A stretch of 32,666 bases of DNA from Halobacteriales archaeon QS_1_69_70 (GCA_003021005.1 PXRI01000015.1:1-32666); one strand, 5' to 3'; numbered from the stretch's first letter, positions 1-7,650 are shown. The notes: generated from the letters alone by a model not told the origin. Numbers and translations are program-made.

Positions 1-344
1 TCGCGGCGTTCGAGCGGGTTCGCGGCGTCGACGACGAGGTTCGTCTCGGTGCCCGCGCGGCCGACGACGTCGCCGATCTCGTCGAACCCGCTCTCGTGGC
101 CGGCGTAGGCGACCATCGGGTTCCCGACGTCGACGTCGGTGCGGTCGAAGGCGTGCTTGACGCTCGCCTCGGTCCGCACCGTCGAGATGTACAGCGTCTG
201 GCGCTCCGCGGTGAGTTCGTACAGCAGGAGTTCACTCTGGGTTTCGGGCGGCGCCACCAGCGCGACGAGGGAGCCGGCCGGGAGCCCGCCGTCGAGCTGA
301 TCGTCCACGACCGACACGCCGGTCGCCATGCGCCGTCCGGACAT
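1..344 (-). CDS. RecA/KaiC-superfamily (HTR-like) regulatory protein, N-terminal part
   Basis: Only the first 114 or so codons are in the window; the gene runs off the left edge. The protein begins MSGRRMATGVSVVDDQLDGG and continues with LPAGSLVALVAPPETQSELL, the place where KaiC/RadA-like proteins carry their P-loop. The usual GxxGxGKS/T is not present, because the loop reads APPETQSE. This matches the haloarchaeal HTR-like family, ATPase-fold proteins that often lack a good Walker A. ATG at 344 was chosen over ATG at 329 because a TTAAGT box lies 27-32 nt upstream, as expected for a leaderless transcript. A regulatory role is inferred from the family; no partner is visible. Confidence 0.7.
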   Translation of the reverse strand, partial: MSGRRMATGVSVVDDQLDGGLPAGSLVALVAPPETQSELLLYELTAERQTLYISTVRTEASVKHAFDRTDVDVGNPMVAYAGHESGFDEIGDVVGRAGTETNLVVDAANPLERR

Positions 345-370
345 TCATCCGAGGGCTTTTCCGTCAGGGC

Positions 371-377
371 ACTTAAC
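371..377 (-). promoter_or_regulatory. TATA-like box for the HTR-like gene
   Basis: The minus strand reads GGTTAAGT here, 27-33 nt before the ATG at 344. This is the spacing expected for a leaderless haloarchaeal transcript. The rest of 345-620 holds no gene that I can support. Confidence 0.45.
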
Positions 378-620
378 CCCCCTGGCTCGCGGTGCATCGT
401 GGCCCGCCCACACGGGATCGAAACCATGCAACGATGCCACCTCGGGGGCCGGGTGGGCCACCTGGGTAGCCGGGTGAACTTCGACCGTCCAGTCCGGCCG
501 CTCGGCGAGGGCCGATCATCGAACCGCAGGCAGACACTACCGTTCGGGCGGTGATACGCCCCGGGGCGGTCCGCGGACGAACTCGACCGACCCCCCGAGA
601 CGTGTCCTGGCCGGGATCGA

Positions 621-1082
621 TCACTCGAAGTCGGGCAGGTCGTCGGGTGCCTCGTACTCGGTCTCCCAGTCGACGTAGTCGGCCTTCAGCGTCCGGCTGA
701 CGGTGTCGCCCAGCTCCGCGAGCGCGGCGTTGATGCCGGAGACGGTCTCCCAGGAGGACAGCTCCGGGTGGAGGTCCCGCTCCTGCCAGTCCTCGGGGAG
801 CCCGGGCGCGTGGTACCCCACGCGGTCGGCGAAGGCGTCCCAGAAGAAGTCGAACCGCTCGAACAGCGCCAGGTCCCGCATGACCCCGTAGGCGTCCTCG
901 TCGAGGTCCGTCTCGGCGGCCCAGGTCTCGAACGCCTCCGCCCAGGCGCCCGCCGCCAGGAGCCCCTCGAGTTCGTCGCGCTTGTAGTCCGTGTCGCCGA
1001 CGACCTCGGCGTCCTCGTACCGGTTCGGGTCCGTCTCCTCCAGCGTCGGCGGGTCGGGCGGGTGGTCCACGTCCAGGGACAT
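621..1082 (-). CDS. Conserved acidic hypothetical protein, 153 aa
   Basis: The protein starts MSLDVDHPPDPPTLEETDPN and ends in an acidic tail DDLPDFE. It is strongly acidic, rich in Trp and aromatic residues (ETWAAETDLDEDAYG, FERFDFFWDAFADRVGYHA), and has no signal peptide, membrane segment or recognisable catalytic motif. It looks like a soluble, mostly helical cytoplasmic protein. The open frame continues upstream of 1082, but that part has arginine- and serine-rich composition unlike a haloarchaeal protein, so the internal ATG is preferred. The start lies in a divergent spacer shared with the HEWD/CutA pair. I do not recognise the family. Confidence 0.75.
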   Translation of the reverse strand: MSLDVDHPPDPPTLEETDPNRYEDAEVVGDTDYKRDELEGLLAAGAWAEAFETWAAETDLDEDAYGVMRDLALFERFDFFWDAFADRVGYHAPGLPEDWQERDLHPELSSWETVSGINAALAELGDTVSRTLKADYVDWETEYEAPDDLPDFE

Positions 1083-1200
1083 ACCCGCCGTTGGGTGAGG
1101 CGGGGAATAACCGTGTCGTCCGACGGGTCGGGACCGGCCTGACCGGGGGCGACCCACGAGCACCGAGCAGTTGAATACGGAGGCGGCCCTCACCCATGGC

Positions 1201-1404
1201 GTGAGCGTCGACATCGTGCCGCCGGACCGGCGGGAGTGCCAGCGGTGTGGCCGCAGGGACGAGTGGGACGAGGCGGCCGAAAAGTGGGTCATCGCCGTCG
1301 AGGACGGCGAGCGACGGGTCGGCAACAAGCACTGCGTCCACGAGTGGGACATAGACGGGGCCTACAACCCGGTCGAAGGCCCGCGGGCCGCGGGCGAGGA
1401 GTGA
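1201..1404 (+). CDS. HEWD family small zinc-finger-like protein
   Basis: This 67-residue protein carries CQRCG near the N-terminus and CVHEWDIDG near the C-terminus, the HEWD signature that names a small family found in haloarchaea. The CxxC plus the later Cys and His could bind one metal ion, probably zinc; this is inferred from the pattern. GTG at 1201 is chosen because it gives MSVDIVPPDRREC, the usual N-terminus and length for the family; the upstream in-frame ATG at 1171 would add ten atypical residues. The stop is 4 nt before the cutA start, so the two are probably co-transcribed. The function of the family is unknown. Confidence 0.85.
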   Translation: MSVDIVPPDRRECQRCGRRDEWDEAAEKWVIAVEDGERRVGNKHCVHEWDIDGAYNPVEGPRAAGEE

Positions 1405-1408
1405 CCCG

Positions 1409-1711
1409 GTGCCGACCGCCTACGTGACCGTGCCGGCGGCGGCGGCCGACGACATCGCGACCGCCCTCGTCGCGGAGCGGCTCGCGGCCTGCGTCAACCG
1501 GGTGCCGTGTCGCTCGACGTACCGCTGGGAGGGCGACCTCCACCGGGACGAGGAGGTTATCCTCCTGGCGAAGACCACCGGTGACCGCTACGGGGCGCTC
1601 GAAGACCGGGTGGCCGAACTGCACCCCCACGACGTCCCCTGCATCGAGCGGTTCGACGCGGCGGACGTCTTCGCGCCGTACGCCGACTGGGTGGCCGAGA
1701 GCGTCGAGTAG
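1409..1711 (+). CDS. cutA: CutA1 divalent-cation tolerance protein
   Basis: At 100 aa it matches CutA1 along its whole length: AERLAACVNRVP, then YRWEGDLHRDEEVILLAKTT, then ELHPHDVPCI and a final WVAESVE. CutA1 proteins are small, very stable cytoplasmic trimers with a ferredoxin-like fold. They have been linked to copper and other divalent-cation tolerance, although their biochemical role is still unclear. The start is GTG at 1409, 4 nt after the HEWD stop, so the gene probably depends on the HEWD promoter. A cysteine in HDVPCI sits where many homologues have Glu; this may be ordinary variation. Confidence 0.93.
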   Translation: MPTAYVTVPAAAADDIATALVAERLAACVNRVPCRSTYRWEGDLHRDEEVILLAKTTGDRYGALEDRVAELHPHDVPCIERFDAADVFAPYADWVAESVE

Positions 1712-1764
1712 CCGGGGCGTCACCCGTCGCCGGTGCTCCCCCGGTAGGGGGCTATCCCGCGGTC

Positions 1765-2874
1765 TCAGAGCCCGAGCGTCGGCAGCGCGGACTGCTGGAA
1801 GACCCCGAGGACGTCGAGCAGCGCGACCAGGAACGAGCCGACGACGATGGCGGCGGCCGGCGGGTCGACGTGGGTGTCGGCGTGGGCGTACAGCACGCGC
1901 TGGGCGAGTTCGCCGGCGAGCGCGGTGACGACGCCGAAGACCGCCCCGACCAGGAGCGCCGCGAGCAGGCCGACCTCGCCCGCGACGGCCGCCGGGGTGG
2001 CCGCGCCACCGGCGAGGCCGACGACGGCAAGCGAGGAGACCAGCGCCACGTGGTGGGTGACGGGGAACCGTTCGACGCCGACACAGAGGAAAAGCAGCGT
2101 GGCGGCCGCGATGCCGAACGCCAACAGCGGGCTCGCGGATCGGTACGTGACGAAGGCCCCTAACACGCCGACCACTGCGCCGAGAGCGGAGACCTCGCCC
2201 CACCGGTACTGGTGGGGGAGCCACGGCTCGACGGCGAACCGTCGCTCGCCGCCCATGGTGTCCGCGGGGTCGATACCGGAGCGGGCGGGAACGCCGCCGT
2301 CCGCGCGTGGCGGCCCTCGCGCGCGGTCGGCGTACGGCGACATGTCCAGGAGGCCGTCGCCGCGGACGGTGCCGACGAGCGGATAGCCGAGCGCGACCCG
2401 GGCCAGGAGGCCCGTGACGACGATGCTGAACGCGATGGGGTCCCACGGGAGGCCCACGCCGGCCGAGGCGTACGTGACGAGGACGCCGAGGACGCCGAAG
2501 GCGCCGCCGACCGCCATCACGTCCACCCGGGGGCCGTGCGCGCGGGTGACGTGCTTGGCCTCGTGGTACCCGAAGTCGGTGTCGAGGTGGCCCTGCCGGG
2601 CCGCGAAGGCGGTGGCCGCGGCCCCGCCGGCGAAGGCGACGTGCGGGCCGAACAGGGGGCCGAGGCCGACGCTGGCGGTCAGCCCCGTCGAGCCGAGTGC
2701 CGTCGGGCCGACGCCGGGGTCCGGGGCGGCGCCCCCAGCGAGGTCGGTGGTCTCCCCGACGACGATGAGGATCCCCGCGAGCGAGAACGCCTCCAGCGCG
2801 CCGACGGCCGCCCCGAGCGCGCCGCCCGCGAAGGCGGCGACGAGCAGCGCGAGGACCTCAACCACGGACACCAC
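1765..2874 (-). CDS. Multi-pass membrane protein, function unknown
   Basis: The 369-residue protein has about eight to ten hydrophobic stretches rich in Gly, Ala and Val. Two soluble connectors break them: AARQGHLDTDFGYHEAKHVT near residue 100, and a longer one (about residues 175-220) containing DMSPYADRARG and ERRFAVEPWLPHQYRWGEV. The two halves look similar: each ends with a GVLGxxVTYxSA segment (VLVTYASAG and AFVTYRSAS), which suggests internal duplication. It looks like a haloarchaeal permease-like family, but I see no substrate signature. The start is uncertain because several GTG codons cluster at 2865-2874. It converges on cutA and diverges from the YbaK gene. Confidence 0.8.
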   Translation of the reverse strand: MVSVVEVLALLVAAFAGGALGAAVGALEAFSLAGILIVVGETTDLAGGAAPDPGVGPTALGSTGLTASVGLGPLFGPHVAFAGGAAATAFAARQGHLDTDFGYHEAKHVTRAHGPRVDVMAVGGAFGVLGVLVTYASAGVGLPWDPIAFSIVVTGLLARVALGYPLVGTVRGDGLLDMSPYADRARGPPRADGGVPARSGIDPADTMGGERRFAVEPWLPHQYRWGEVSALGAVVGVLGAFVTYRSASPLLAFGIAAATLLFLCVGVERFPVTHHVALVSSLAVVGLAGGAATPAAVAGEVGLLAALLVGAVFGVVTALAGELAQRVLYAHADTHVDPPAAAIVVGSFLVALLDVLGVFQQSALPTLGL

Positions 2875-3122
2875 CCGACCGTATCGTTCCCATCATTGCT
2901 ACCGGGTGCCGCCCCGGGACCGGATAGCGTTGGCGGTTCCAGCCGGCGGCACCCCGACAGGGCCGCGAGGCGGTAGATCGGCCGTCGGTGCGGACCCCCC
3001 ATGCGCCCGGGTGCACGGGCCGTCGGCCCGGGCCCCGTGGGCCGGGGTACGGACCCGGCAGGACGGACCCTCTCCGCGTCGGCATCGGGAGGTTCTTGCC
3101 CCACCGCCGCCACCTCGGGCAC

Positions 3123-3599
3123 ATGCATCCACGCGCGGCGGAGTTCCAGCGGCGGGCGGCCGACGAACACGGTTTCGAGGTCGACGTCCAGGAGTTTCCG
3201 GAGGGAACGAAGACGGCCGCCGACGCCGCCGACGCTATCGGGTGTGACGTCGCCCAGATCGCGAGCGGCATCGTGCTGTCGGCCGCCGGCGACCTTGTCC
3301 TCGTGGTCACGAGCGGCGCCAACCGCGTCGAGGAGGCCAGCGTCGCCGACCACCTCGGTGTCGACGCCGGCTCGGTCTCGATGGCGGACGCCGACGAGAT
3401 CAAGGCGACGCTCGGGTGGGCGATCGGCGGCGTCCCGCCGTTCTGCCACGACGTTGACGTCTCGGTGCTCATGGACGAGACCCTCCGCGAGAACGAGGAG
3501 GTGTGGGCAGCCGCCGGCACTCCGGCGGCGGTGTTCCCGATTGCCCCGGACCGGCTCCGGCAGCTATCTGGGGCGACCGTCGCCGACGTGGCGGAGTGA
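3123..3599 (+). CDS. YbaK/EbsC (INS-superfamily) aminoacyl-tRNA deacylase
   Basis: At 158 aa it has the YbaK/EbsC layout: FPEGTKTAADAADAIGCDVA near the N-terminus, a hydrophobic IASGIVLSAAGDLVLVVTSG strand pair, ANRVEE, and the family GWAIGGVPPF loop, ending PAAVFPIAPDRL. Enzymes of this fold hydrolyse mischarged tRNA, typically Cys-tRNA(Pro) or Ala-tRNA(Pro), in trans in the cytoplasm. The lysine in GTKTAA is the conserved active-site lysine of the family. ATG at 3123 (MHPRAAEFQRRA) is preferred over the earlier in-frame start because the upstream residues are unlike a family N-terminus. The exact tRNA substrate cannot be read from the sequence. Confidence 0.9.
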   Translation: MHPRAAEFQRRAADEHGFEVDVQEFPEGTKTAADAADAIGCDVAQIASGIVLSAAGDLVLVVTSGANRVEEASVADHLGVDAGSVSMADADEIKATLGWAIGGVPPFCHDVDVSVLMDETLRENEEVWAAAGTPAAVFPIAPDRLRQLSGATVADVAE

Positions 3600-3711
3600 C
3601 CGTCGTGTCCTGGCGTCCTCCGCCTGCAACCCTCAGCGTTAAACCGGATGACGCCGTAGCCTCCCGCGGAGCCATCGGGCTCCGTAGTGTCACAGAGGGG
3701 GTTCTCCCCAT

Positions 3712-3965
3712 CTGTCCGTGGACCGCCGGCAGCGACGCGACCAGCCGTTCGTAGGCAGCCTGGCCATCGAGCGACGACTCGGGAGCCGCCGGAGGGGCAG
3801 TCACACGTCGTCGCCAGCGCCACGGGGTTGGTTTCCTCGGTGTCGCCCTGGTGGCGGTTCAACGCGACGCCGACCACGGGAACGTCCCGGGTGCGGAGCG
3901 CATCGGCGGCCAGGGCCGCGTTGTTCGGCGGCCCGTGGCCGGACCGACACCACCCGGTAACGCCT
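3712..3965 (-). pseudogene. Degraded bioD-like (dethiobiotin synthase) remnant
   Basis: Read on the minus strand from about 3965, one frame gives GHGPPNNAALAADALRTRDV, then PVVGVALNRHQGD and TEETNPVALATTCDCP. This resembles the C-terminal half of BioD, where a GxxNHT...L..EAL motif is followed by VxGVVLN and EETNP. Near 3804 the match shifts frame and continues as TAPPAAPESSLDGQAAYERL and VASLPAV, like the BioD C-terminus. No intact N-terminal P-loop is found. A weak possible trace, AVTPDTGLVGDDG, lies at about 4090-4130, far too close for a full-length gene. I read this as a frameshifted, internally deleted and inactive gene. The rest of 3600-4150 holds nothing else I can support. Confidence 0.6.
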
Positions 3966-4151
3966 TCGGGGTCCCCTGCGGACGGCGCCGAACGGCGGCG
4001 TGAGTGGGGGTATGACGGCCATCGGTCCAGGGTGGGAGCCGCCGGTCGTCGGAGCGGGCCCGCCGCCGGTGGCCGGGGTCGATCCCCCGTCGTCCCCGAC
4101 CAGTCCTGTATCGGGCGTGACGGCAGCCTGCACCGGTGACGGACCGAAAAC

Positions 4152-4159
4152 TGTTAAGG
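4152..4159 (+). promoter_or_regulatory. TATA-like box of the PRC-barrel gene
   Basis: TGTTAAGG lies 23-30 nt before the ATG at 4182, preceded by a short A-rich stretch (GAAAAC). This is the spacing of a haloarchaeal leaderless promoter and supports that start. Confidence 0.5.
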
Positions 4160-4181
4160 GGAGTCCACTCCACCGGCCGCC

Positions 4182-4472
4182 ATGGAGTCACAGTCTGGCC
4201 CACAGGAGATAACGTCGCTCGTCGGCCGAGAGGTCTACTCGAACAACGGCGTGTTCGTCGGCGAGGTCGAGGACCTCCGGCTGGAGATGGGTTCCGAGCG
4301 CGTGACCGGCCTCGCCCTCGGCGAGATCAACCGCGAACTGTTCGAGGGCCGGGTGGAGGGCTCGCAGGGCGTGCTCATCCCGTACCGGTGGGTCCGCGCC
4401 GTCGGCGACGTCGTGCTCGTCAACGACGCCATAGAGCAGCTCCGTGGCACCGGCGGCGAGGCCGCCGTCTGA
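4182..4472 (+). CDS. PRC-barrel domain protein, CdpB-like
   Basis: This 96-aa protein is essentially one PRC barrel: ITSLVGREVYSNNGVFVGEV, then EDLRLEMG, VTGLALGEINRELFEG, VLIPYRWVRAVGDVVLVND. In Haloferax volcanii, PRC-barrel proteins of this kind (CdpB1 and CdpB2) bind the FtsZ anchor SepF and act in cell division. The GREVYSNNGVFVGEV opening and the length fit that group, but paralogues are common, so the division role is inferred. The last base of its stop codon is directly followed by the stop of the convergent citrate synthase gene. Confidence 0.85.
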   Translation: MESQSGPQEITSLVGREVYSNNGVFVGEVEDLRLEMGSERVTGLALGEINRELFEGRVEGSQGVLIPYRWVRAVGDVVLVNDAIEQLRGTGGEAAV

Positions 4473-5609
4473 CTACCGGGCGTCGGCGGGCGTCCATTCT
4501 CGCCGCCGCTCGCCGACGTACCGGCTCCGAGGGCGGATGAGCCTGTTGTCCTCCAGCTGCTCCAGCGCGTGGGCCGTCCACCCGCCGACCCGGGCCACGG
4601 CGAAGGACGCCGAGAAGAGGCCGCGGGGAACGCCGGCCCCGTACAACAGCGTCGCCGTATAGAACTCCACGTTCGTCTCGAGGGCCCGGTCGGGCTCGTA
4701 CTCCTCCAGTAAGGAGACGGCGGTGTCTTCGACCGACCGCACGGTCTCGAAGAACGCCTGCCCCTCGTCGCTGGCGTCGAAGAACTCGCGGGCGGCCGTC
4801 GAGAGAACGGCTGCCCGCGGGTCCCGCGCCCGGTAGACCCGGTGGCCGAACCCCATCAGGCGTTCCCCGGACTCCAGCCGCTCGCGGAGCCACCGTTCGA
4901 CGTCGCCGGACGCGTCGATATCGAGGAGCATATCCAGGACCGGCCCGGGCGCGCCGCCGTGCAGCGGCCCCTTCAACGCGCCGACCGCCCCGGTGACCGC
5001 CGACACGATGTCCGACTCGGTGGAGACGATGGTCCGTGCCGTGAACGTCGAGGCGTTGAACCCGTGGTCGATCACCGTGTTGAGGTACGTCTCGACGCCG
5101 CGGACAGCGGCCTCGTCCGGTTCCGTGCCTGTCAGCATGTAGAGGTAGTTGGCGGTGTGCCGGAGGTCGGCCCGCGGTTCGACGAACGCCTCGCCTTCGG
5201 CGAATCGGTGGTAGGCCGCCACCACCGTCGGGAGGACGGCGACCATCCGCTTGGCCGTCTCGCGGTCGTCCCCGTCTCCACCGATGTCGGCCGCCGCCGC
5301 CCCCATTCTCAGGGCCTCCATCGCGTCGCAGCCGGTCTCCGCAGCTTCACGGAGCACGTCGAGAACCGCCCCGTCGACCGTCCGTCGGCCCGCGAGGTCG
5401 TCCCGGAACGCCTCGAGTTCGTCGGCGTCCGGGAGTCGGTCCTCGTACAACAGGAATAGCGTCTCCTCGTAGGTCGCGTTGCCCGCCAGCTCCGCGAGTG
5501 GATAGCCGCCGATGACGAGTTCGCCCGCCTCGCCGTCGATGTACGACAGACGCGTCTCGCCGGCGACGACGCCCTCGAGTCCGGGATAGTAGTGCTGGTC
5601 TTCAGCCAC
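4473..5609 (-). CDS. Citrate synthase-family enzyme, 378 aa
   Basis: Full-length archaeal-type citrate synthase, the enzyme that condenses acetyl-CoA with oxaloacetate at the entry to the TCA cycle. Visible landmarks are the N-terminal YYPGLEGVVAGETRLSYIDG, the catalytic-His loop GPLHGGAPGPVLDML (about residues 215-229), GFGHRVYRARDPRA with the second active-site His (about 255), and the C-terminal VGGWTAHALEQ and NRLIRPRSRYVGE. The position of the usual catalytic Asp reads NVEFYTATLL, with Glu. It may therefore be a paralogue, for example a methylcitrate-type enzyme. The start is GTG at 5609, with an AATTATACC box 23-30 nt upstream. Confidence 0.92.
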   Translation of the reverse strand: MAEDQHYYPGLEGVVAGETRLSYIDGEAGELVIGGYPLAELAGNATYEETLFLLYEDRLPDADELEAFRDDLAGRRTVDGAVLDVLREAAETGCDAMEALRMGAAAADIGGDGDDRETAKRMVAVLPTVVAAYHRFAEGEAFVEPRADLRHTANYLYMLTGTEPDEAAVRGVETYLNTVIDHGFNASTFTARTIVSTESDIVSAVTGAVGALKGPLHGGAPGPVLDMLLDIDASGDVERWLRERLESGERLMGFGHRVYRARDPRAAVLSTAAREFFDASDEGQAFFETVRSVEDTAVSLLEEYEPDRALETNVEFYTATLLYGAGVPRGLFSASFAVARVGGWTAHALEQLEDNRLIRPRSRYVGERRREWTPADAR

Positions 5610-5631
5610 GTTGCAGCGTTCGGGGGCTGCC

Positions 5632-5640
5632 GGTATAATT
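5632..5640 (-). promoter_or_regulatory. TATA box of the citrate synthase gene
   Basis: The minus strand reads AATTATACC centred about 27 nt upstream of the GTG start at 5609. It is the most AT-rich stretch in the neighbourhood and fits a leaderless promoter. Confidence 0.6.
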
Positions 5641-6004
5641 CCTGAAGACGGTTCATCCGTTCACGATGCGGCCCGCAGCGAAATGAGCCAAGCGGCGGGG
5701 AAACCGGCCGTGCGCGGCCGACCGCAGGGAGCGCCGCCGGATGAGCGAGCGGGAGGCGCGAGGCGCGACCCGGGCGGCACGAGCGGAGCGAGTGCCGCCG
5801 AATGTGCGAACGGCGAACGGAGTGAGCCGTGAGCAAGGGAGCGCCTCGGAATGGACGAGCGGTGTGCGAAGCGAGCCGCGAGCACGGACCGCAGGGAGCG
5901 CCTCGGCCAGTGCGAACGGTGAGCGTAGCGAGCCGTGAGCCGGGCGGCCGACCGCAGGGAGCGCCGCCGGATGAGCGAGCGGGAGGCGCGAGGCGCGACC
6001 GAAT
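5641..6004. repeat. GC-rich intergenic repeat tract with a 57-bp direct repeat
   Basis: No gene is supported here. The tract is built from variations on gagcgNagcgagcc and cgaccgcagggagcg. A perfect 57-bp direct repeat occupies 5714-5770 and 5944-6000, 230 bp apart. Between the copies lie shorter degenerate versions such as gaacggagtgagcc and gcgaagcgagcc. All six frames stay open through parts of it, which is a composition effect. The second copy ends 4 nt before the stop codon of the DHH gene at 6005. A similar tract in the same relation to a stop codon lies at 24143-24546. Confidence 0.75.
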
Positions 6005-7453
6005 TCAGGCGCCGTTCGAGCCGTTGCCGCTCTCGACGCCCATCGCTTCGAAGAGCTTCGCCCGGACCGCCTCCTCCGTGAGTTCCATGAGCGTGTCGCG
6101 GTTGTCGCCCGAGATCTCCAGTCCCGTGAAGATGCCGAGGGGGATCGCCGCGGAGGCGTCCGTCGAGTGCCCGCCGACCTCGCCGACGTCGTCGAAGGCG
6201 TCCTGGAGGATCTTCCCGATGTTCATCCGGATGTCCTTCGAGCGGGCGGCGAGGTAGATGGTGTCGTCGGCGATGGCGAACACCGCCGAGGTGGTGATGC
6301 CCTCGAGGTTCAGGAGGTGCTGGGCGGCCTGCGAGAGCGCATCGCGGTCGCGGATGAAGCCGGCGTTGGAGACGAGGTGTGAGCCCTTGACCTCGCGGTT
6401 CCGGATGGCCTCGGCGAGGACGTCCAGCGTCTCGGGACTCATCGACGGCGACTCGACCTGCTCTAGGGTGTCGTGGTCCGCGAAGGGGTAGAGGTACGCC
6501 GCGGCCGTCAAGTCAGCCGGCGTGGTGTCGCGCTTGAAGTCCAGGGTCTCCGCGCGGATCCCGTACAGCAGCGCGGTGGCGACCTCATCGGGAAGGGTGA
6601 TGTCGAACTCCTGGACGTACTTCGTGAGGATGGTCGAGGTCGAGGAGACGTTCGGCCGGACGTCCTGGAACGTCGCCTCGTAGTCGACCTCCGGCTCGAA
6701 GTGGTCGATGAACACGTCCACGTCCCCCTCGACGACCGGCTCGGAGGCCTTCGCGTAGTCGACCAGCGCGACGGTGTCGTAGTCGGCGAGGTCGGCGTCG
6801 GCCATCGGTGTCAGCTCGATGCCGAGGAGGTTGACGAACGCCCGGTTCTCCTGGTGGCCGATCTCGCCCGCATAGAGGATGTCGGCCTCGATGTCCCGGG
6901 CCTCGGCGATGGCCGTGAGCGCCACCGCGGAGGCGATCGAGTCGGGGCCGGGGGACCGGTGGGCGAGGATTGCGAGCGTCTCTCCGCCATCGACGACCTC
7001 CGCGAGTTTAGCCGCCCGGTACTCGAGTTCGCCCTGCTCCAGCGTCCGGAGCGCGGAGTCGGCGATCACGACGGAGGGGTTGATGACGACGTCGGCACCG
7101 CCCTCCCGGAGTTCGTCCGCGGTCACGGGGTCGGAGGCGCGGGCGATGATGAACTTGTCCTCGGCGTGCTCGCGGATGTTCTCGACGGCGACGCGGTTCG
7201 CGTCGACGTCCGACGAGAGGATGAGGATGACGTCGCGGTCGGCGACCGCCTCGACGGTCGCCTGCTCGCGGATGTCGGCCGTCCTGGCGTCGAGGTCCTG
7301 GTCGCGGAGCGCGTCCACCCGACCCTCGTCTCGGTCCAGGATGAGGACGTCCTTCTCGCCCGCGAGGAGTTCCTCCGCGACGGCGTGGCCGACGCTGCCA
7401 CACCCGAGGATCGCGTAGGAGGACATCGACGCGTCCGAGACGGCGCTGTTCAT
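6005..7453 (-). CDS. TrkA-N/DHH phosphoesterase-family fusion protein
   Basis: The 482-aa protein has two parts. Residues 12-125 are a Rossmann TrkA-N (RCK-N) domain with SYAILGCGSVGHAVAEELL and LILDRDEGRVDAL, likely to bind a dinucleotide. The rest resembles DHH/DHHA1 phosphoesterases related to oligoribonuclease/pAp phosphatase: AHRSPGPDSIASA (motif I), ALVDYAK (motif II), VFIDHFEPE (motif III) and GGHSTDASAAIPLG in the DHHA1 part. Motif III reads DHF rather than DHH, and motif I has GPD rather than DPD, so activity may be altered. The start at 7453 is supported by a TTAAG box at 7481. A role in nucleotide or ion-linked regulation is only an inference. Confidence 0.88.
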   Translation of the reverse strand: MNSAVSDASMSSYAILGCGSVGHAVAEELLAGEKDVLILDRDEGRVDALRDQDLDARTADIREQATVEAVADRDVILILSSDVDANRVAVENIREHAEDKFIIARASDPVTADELREGGADVVINPSVVIADSALRTLEQGELEYRAAKLAEVVDGGETLAILAHRSPGPDSIASAVALTAIAEARDIEADILYAGEIGHQENRAFVNLLGIELTPMADADLADYDTVALVDYAKASEPVVEGDVDVFIDHFEPEVDYEATFQDVRPNVSSTSTILTKYVQEFDITLPDEVATALLYGIRAETLDFKRDTTPADLTAAAYLYPFADHDTLEQVESPSMSPETLDVLAEAIRNREVKGSHLVSNAGFIRDRDALSQAAQHLLNLEGITTSAVFAIADDTIYLAARSKDIRMNIGKILQDAFDDVGEVGGHSTDASAAIPLGIFTGLEISGDNRDTLMELTEEAVRAKLFEAMGVESGNGSNGA

Positions 7454-7479
7454 GGTAGCGGGGCGGAAGGTCGGGACGT

Positions 7480-7487
7480 ACTTAATT
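7480..7487 (-). promoter_or_regulatory. TATA-like box of the TrkA-N/DHH gene
   Basis: The minus strand reads CAATTAAG, 27-34 nt upstream of the ATG at 7453. The spacing supports a leaderless transcript starting at this ATG, rather than the inner Met in MSSYAILG. Confidence 0.5.
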
Positions 7488-7540
7488 GGCCCGTACGCTT
7501 CGATCCCCCGGAGGGCGGGGCGCCGTCCCGGGGGAACGCA

Positions 7541-7557
7541 ACCTATTTGGGGCGACC
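7541..7557 (+). promoter_or_regulatory. tRNA-Lys promoter element shared with tRNA-Trp
   Basis: ACCTATTTGGGGCGACC ends 19 nt before the first base of tRNA-Lys. A near-identical ACCCCTTTGGGGCGACC sits at 12278-12294, 18 nt before tRNA-Trp; 15 of 17 positions match. The TATTT core lies about 30 nt upstream of the tRNA, where an archaeal TATA box is expected. Confidence 0.55.
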
Positions 7558-7576
7558 CCGGCTACGTGGGTGCGCT

Positions 7577-7650
7577 GGGCCGATAGCTCAGTCAGGGAGA
7601 GCGACGGCCTCTTAAGCCGTCGGTCGGGGGTTCAAATCCCCCTCGGCCCG
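7577..7650 (+). tRNA. tRNA-Lys (anticodon CTT)
   Basis: A complete 74-nt cloverleaf can be drawn. Acceptor stem GGGCCGA pairs with TCGGCCC, with G as discriminator. D stem GCTC pairs with GAGC. Anticodon stem ACGGC pairs with GCCGT around loop CTCTTAA, giving anticodon CTT, which reads AAG. The variable loop is CGGTC. T stem GGGGG pairs with CCCCC around TTCAAAT. CCA is not encoded. The last 22 nt are repeated twice downstream, marking the gene as an integration target. Confidence 0.97.

Noticed and set aside
2858-3877. A long minus-strand open frame covering the YbaK gene
   Set aside because: It is Ser/Arg/Pro-rich with shadow composition over the YbaK gene. Only its first residues (VGVALNRHQGD) carry a real signal, and that belongs to the bioD remnant.
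5641-6004. CRISPR array
   Set aside because: The repeat units vary in length and are not separated by unique spacers of constant size. Only one 57-bp pair is exact.
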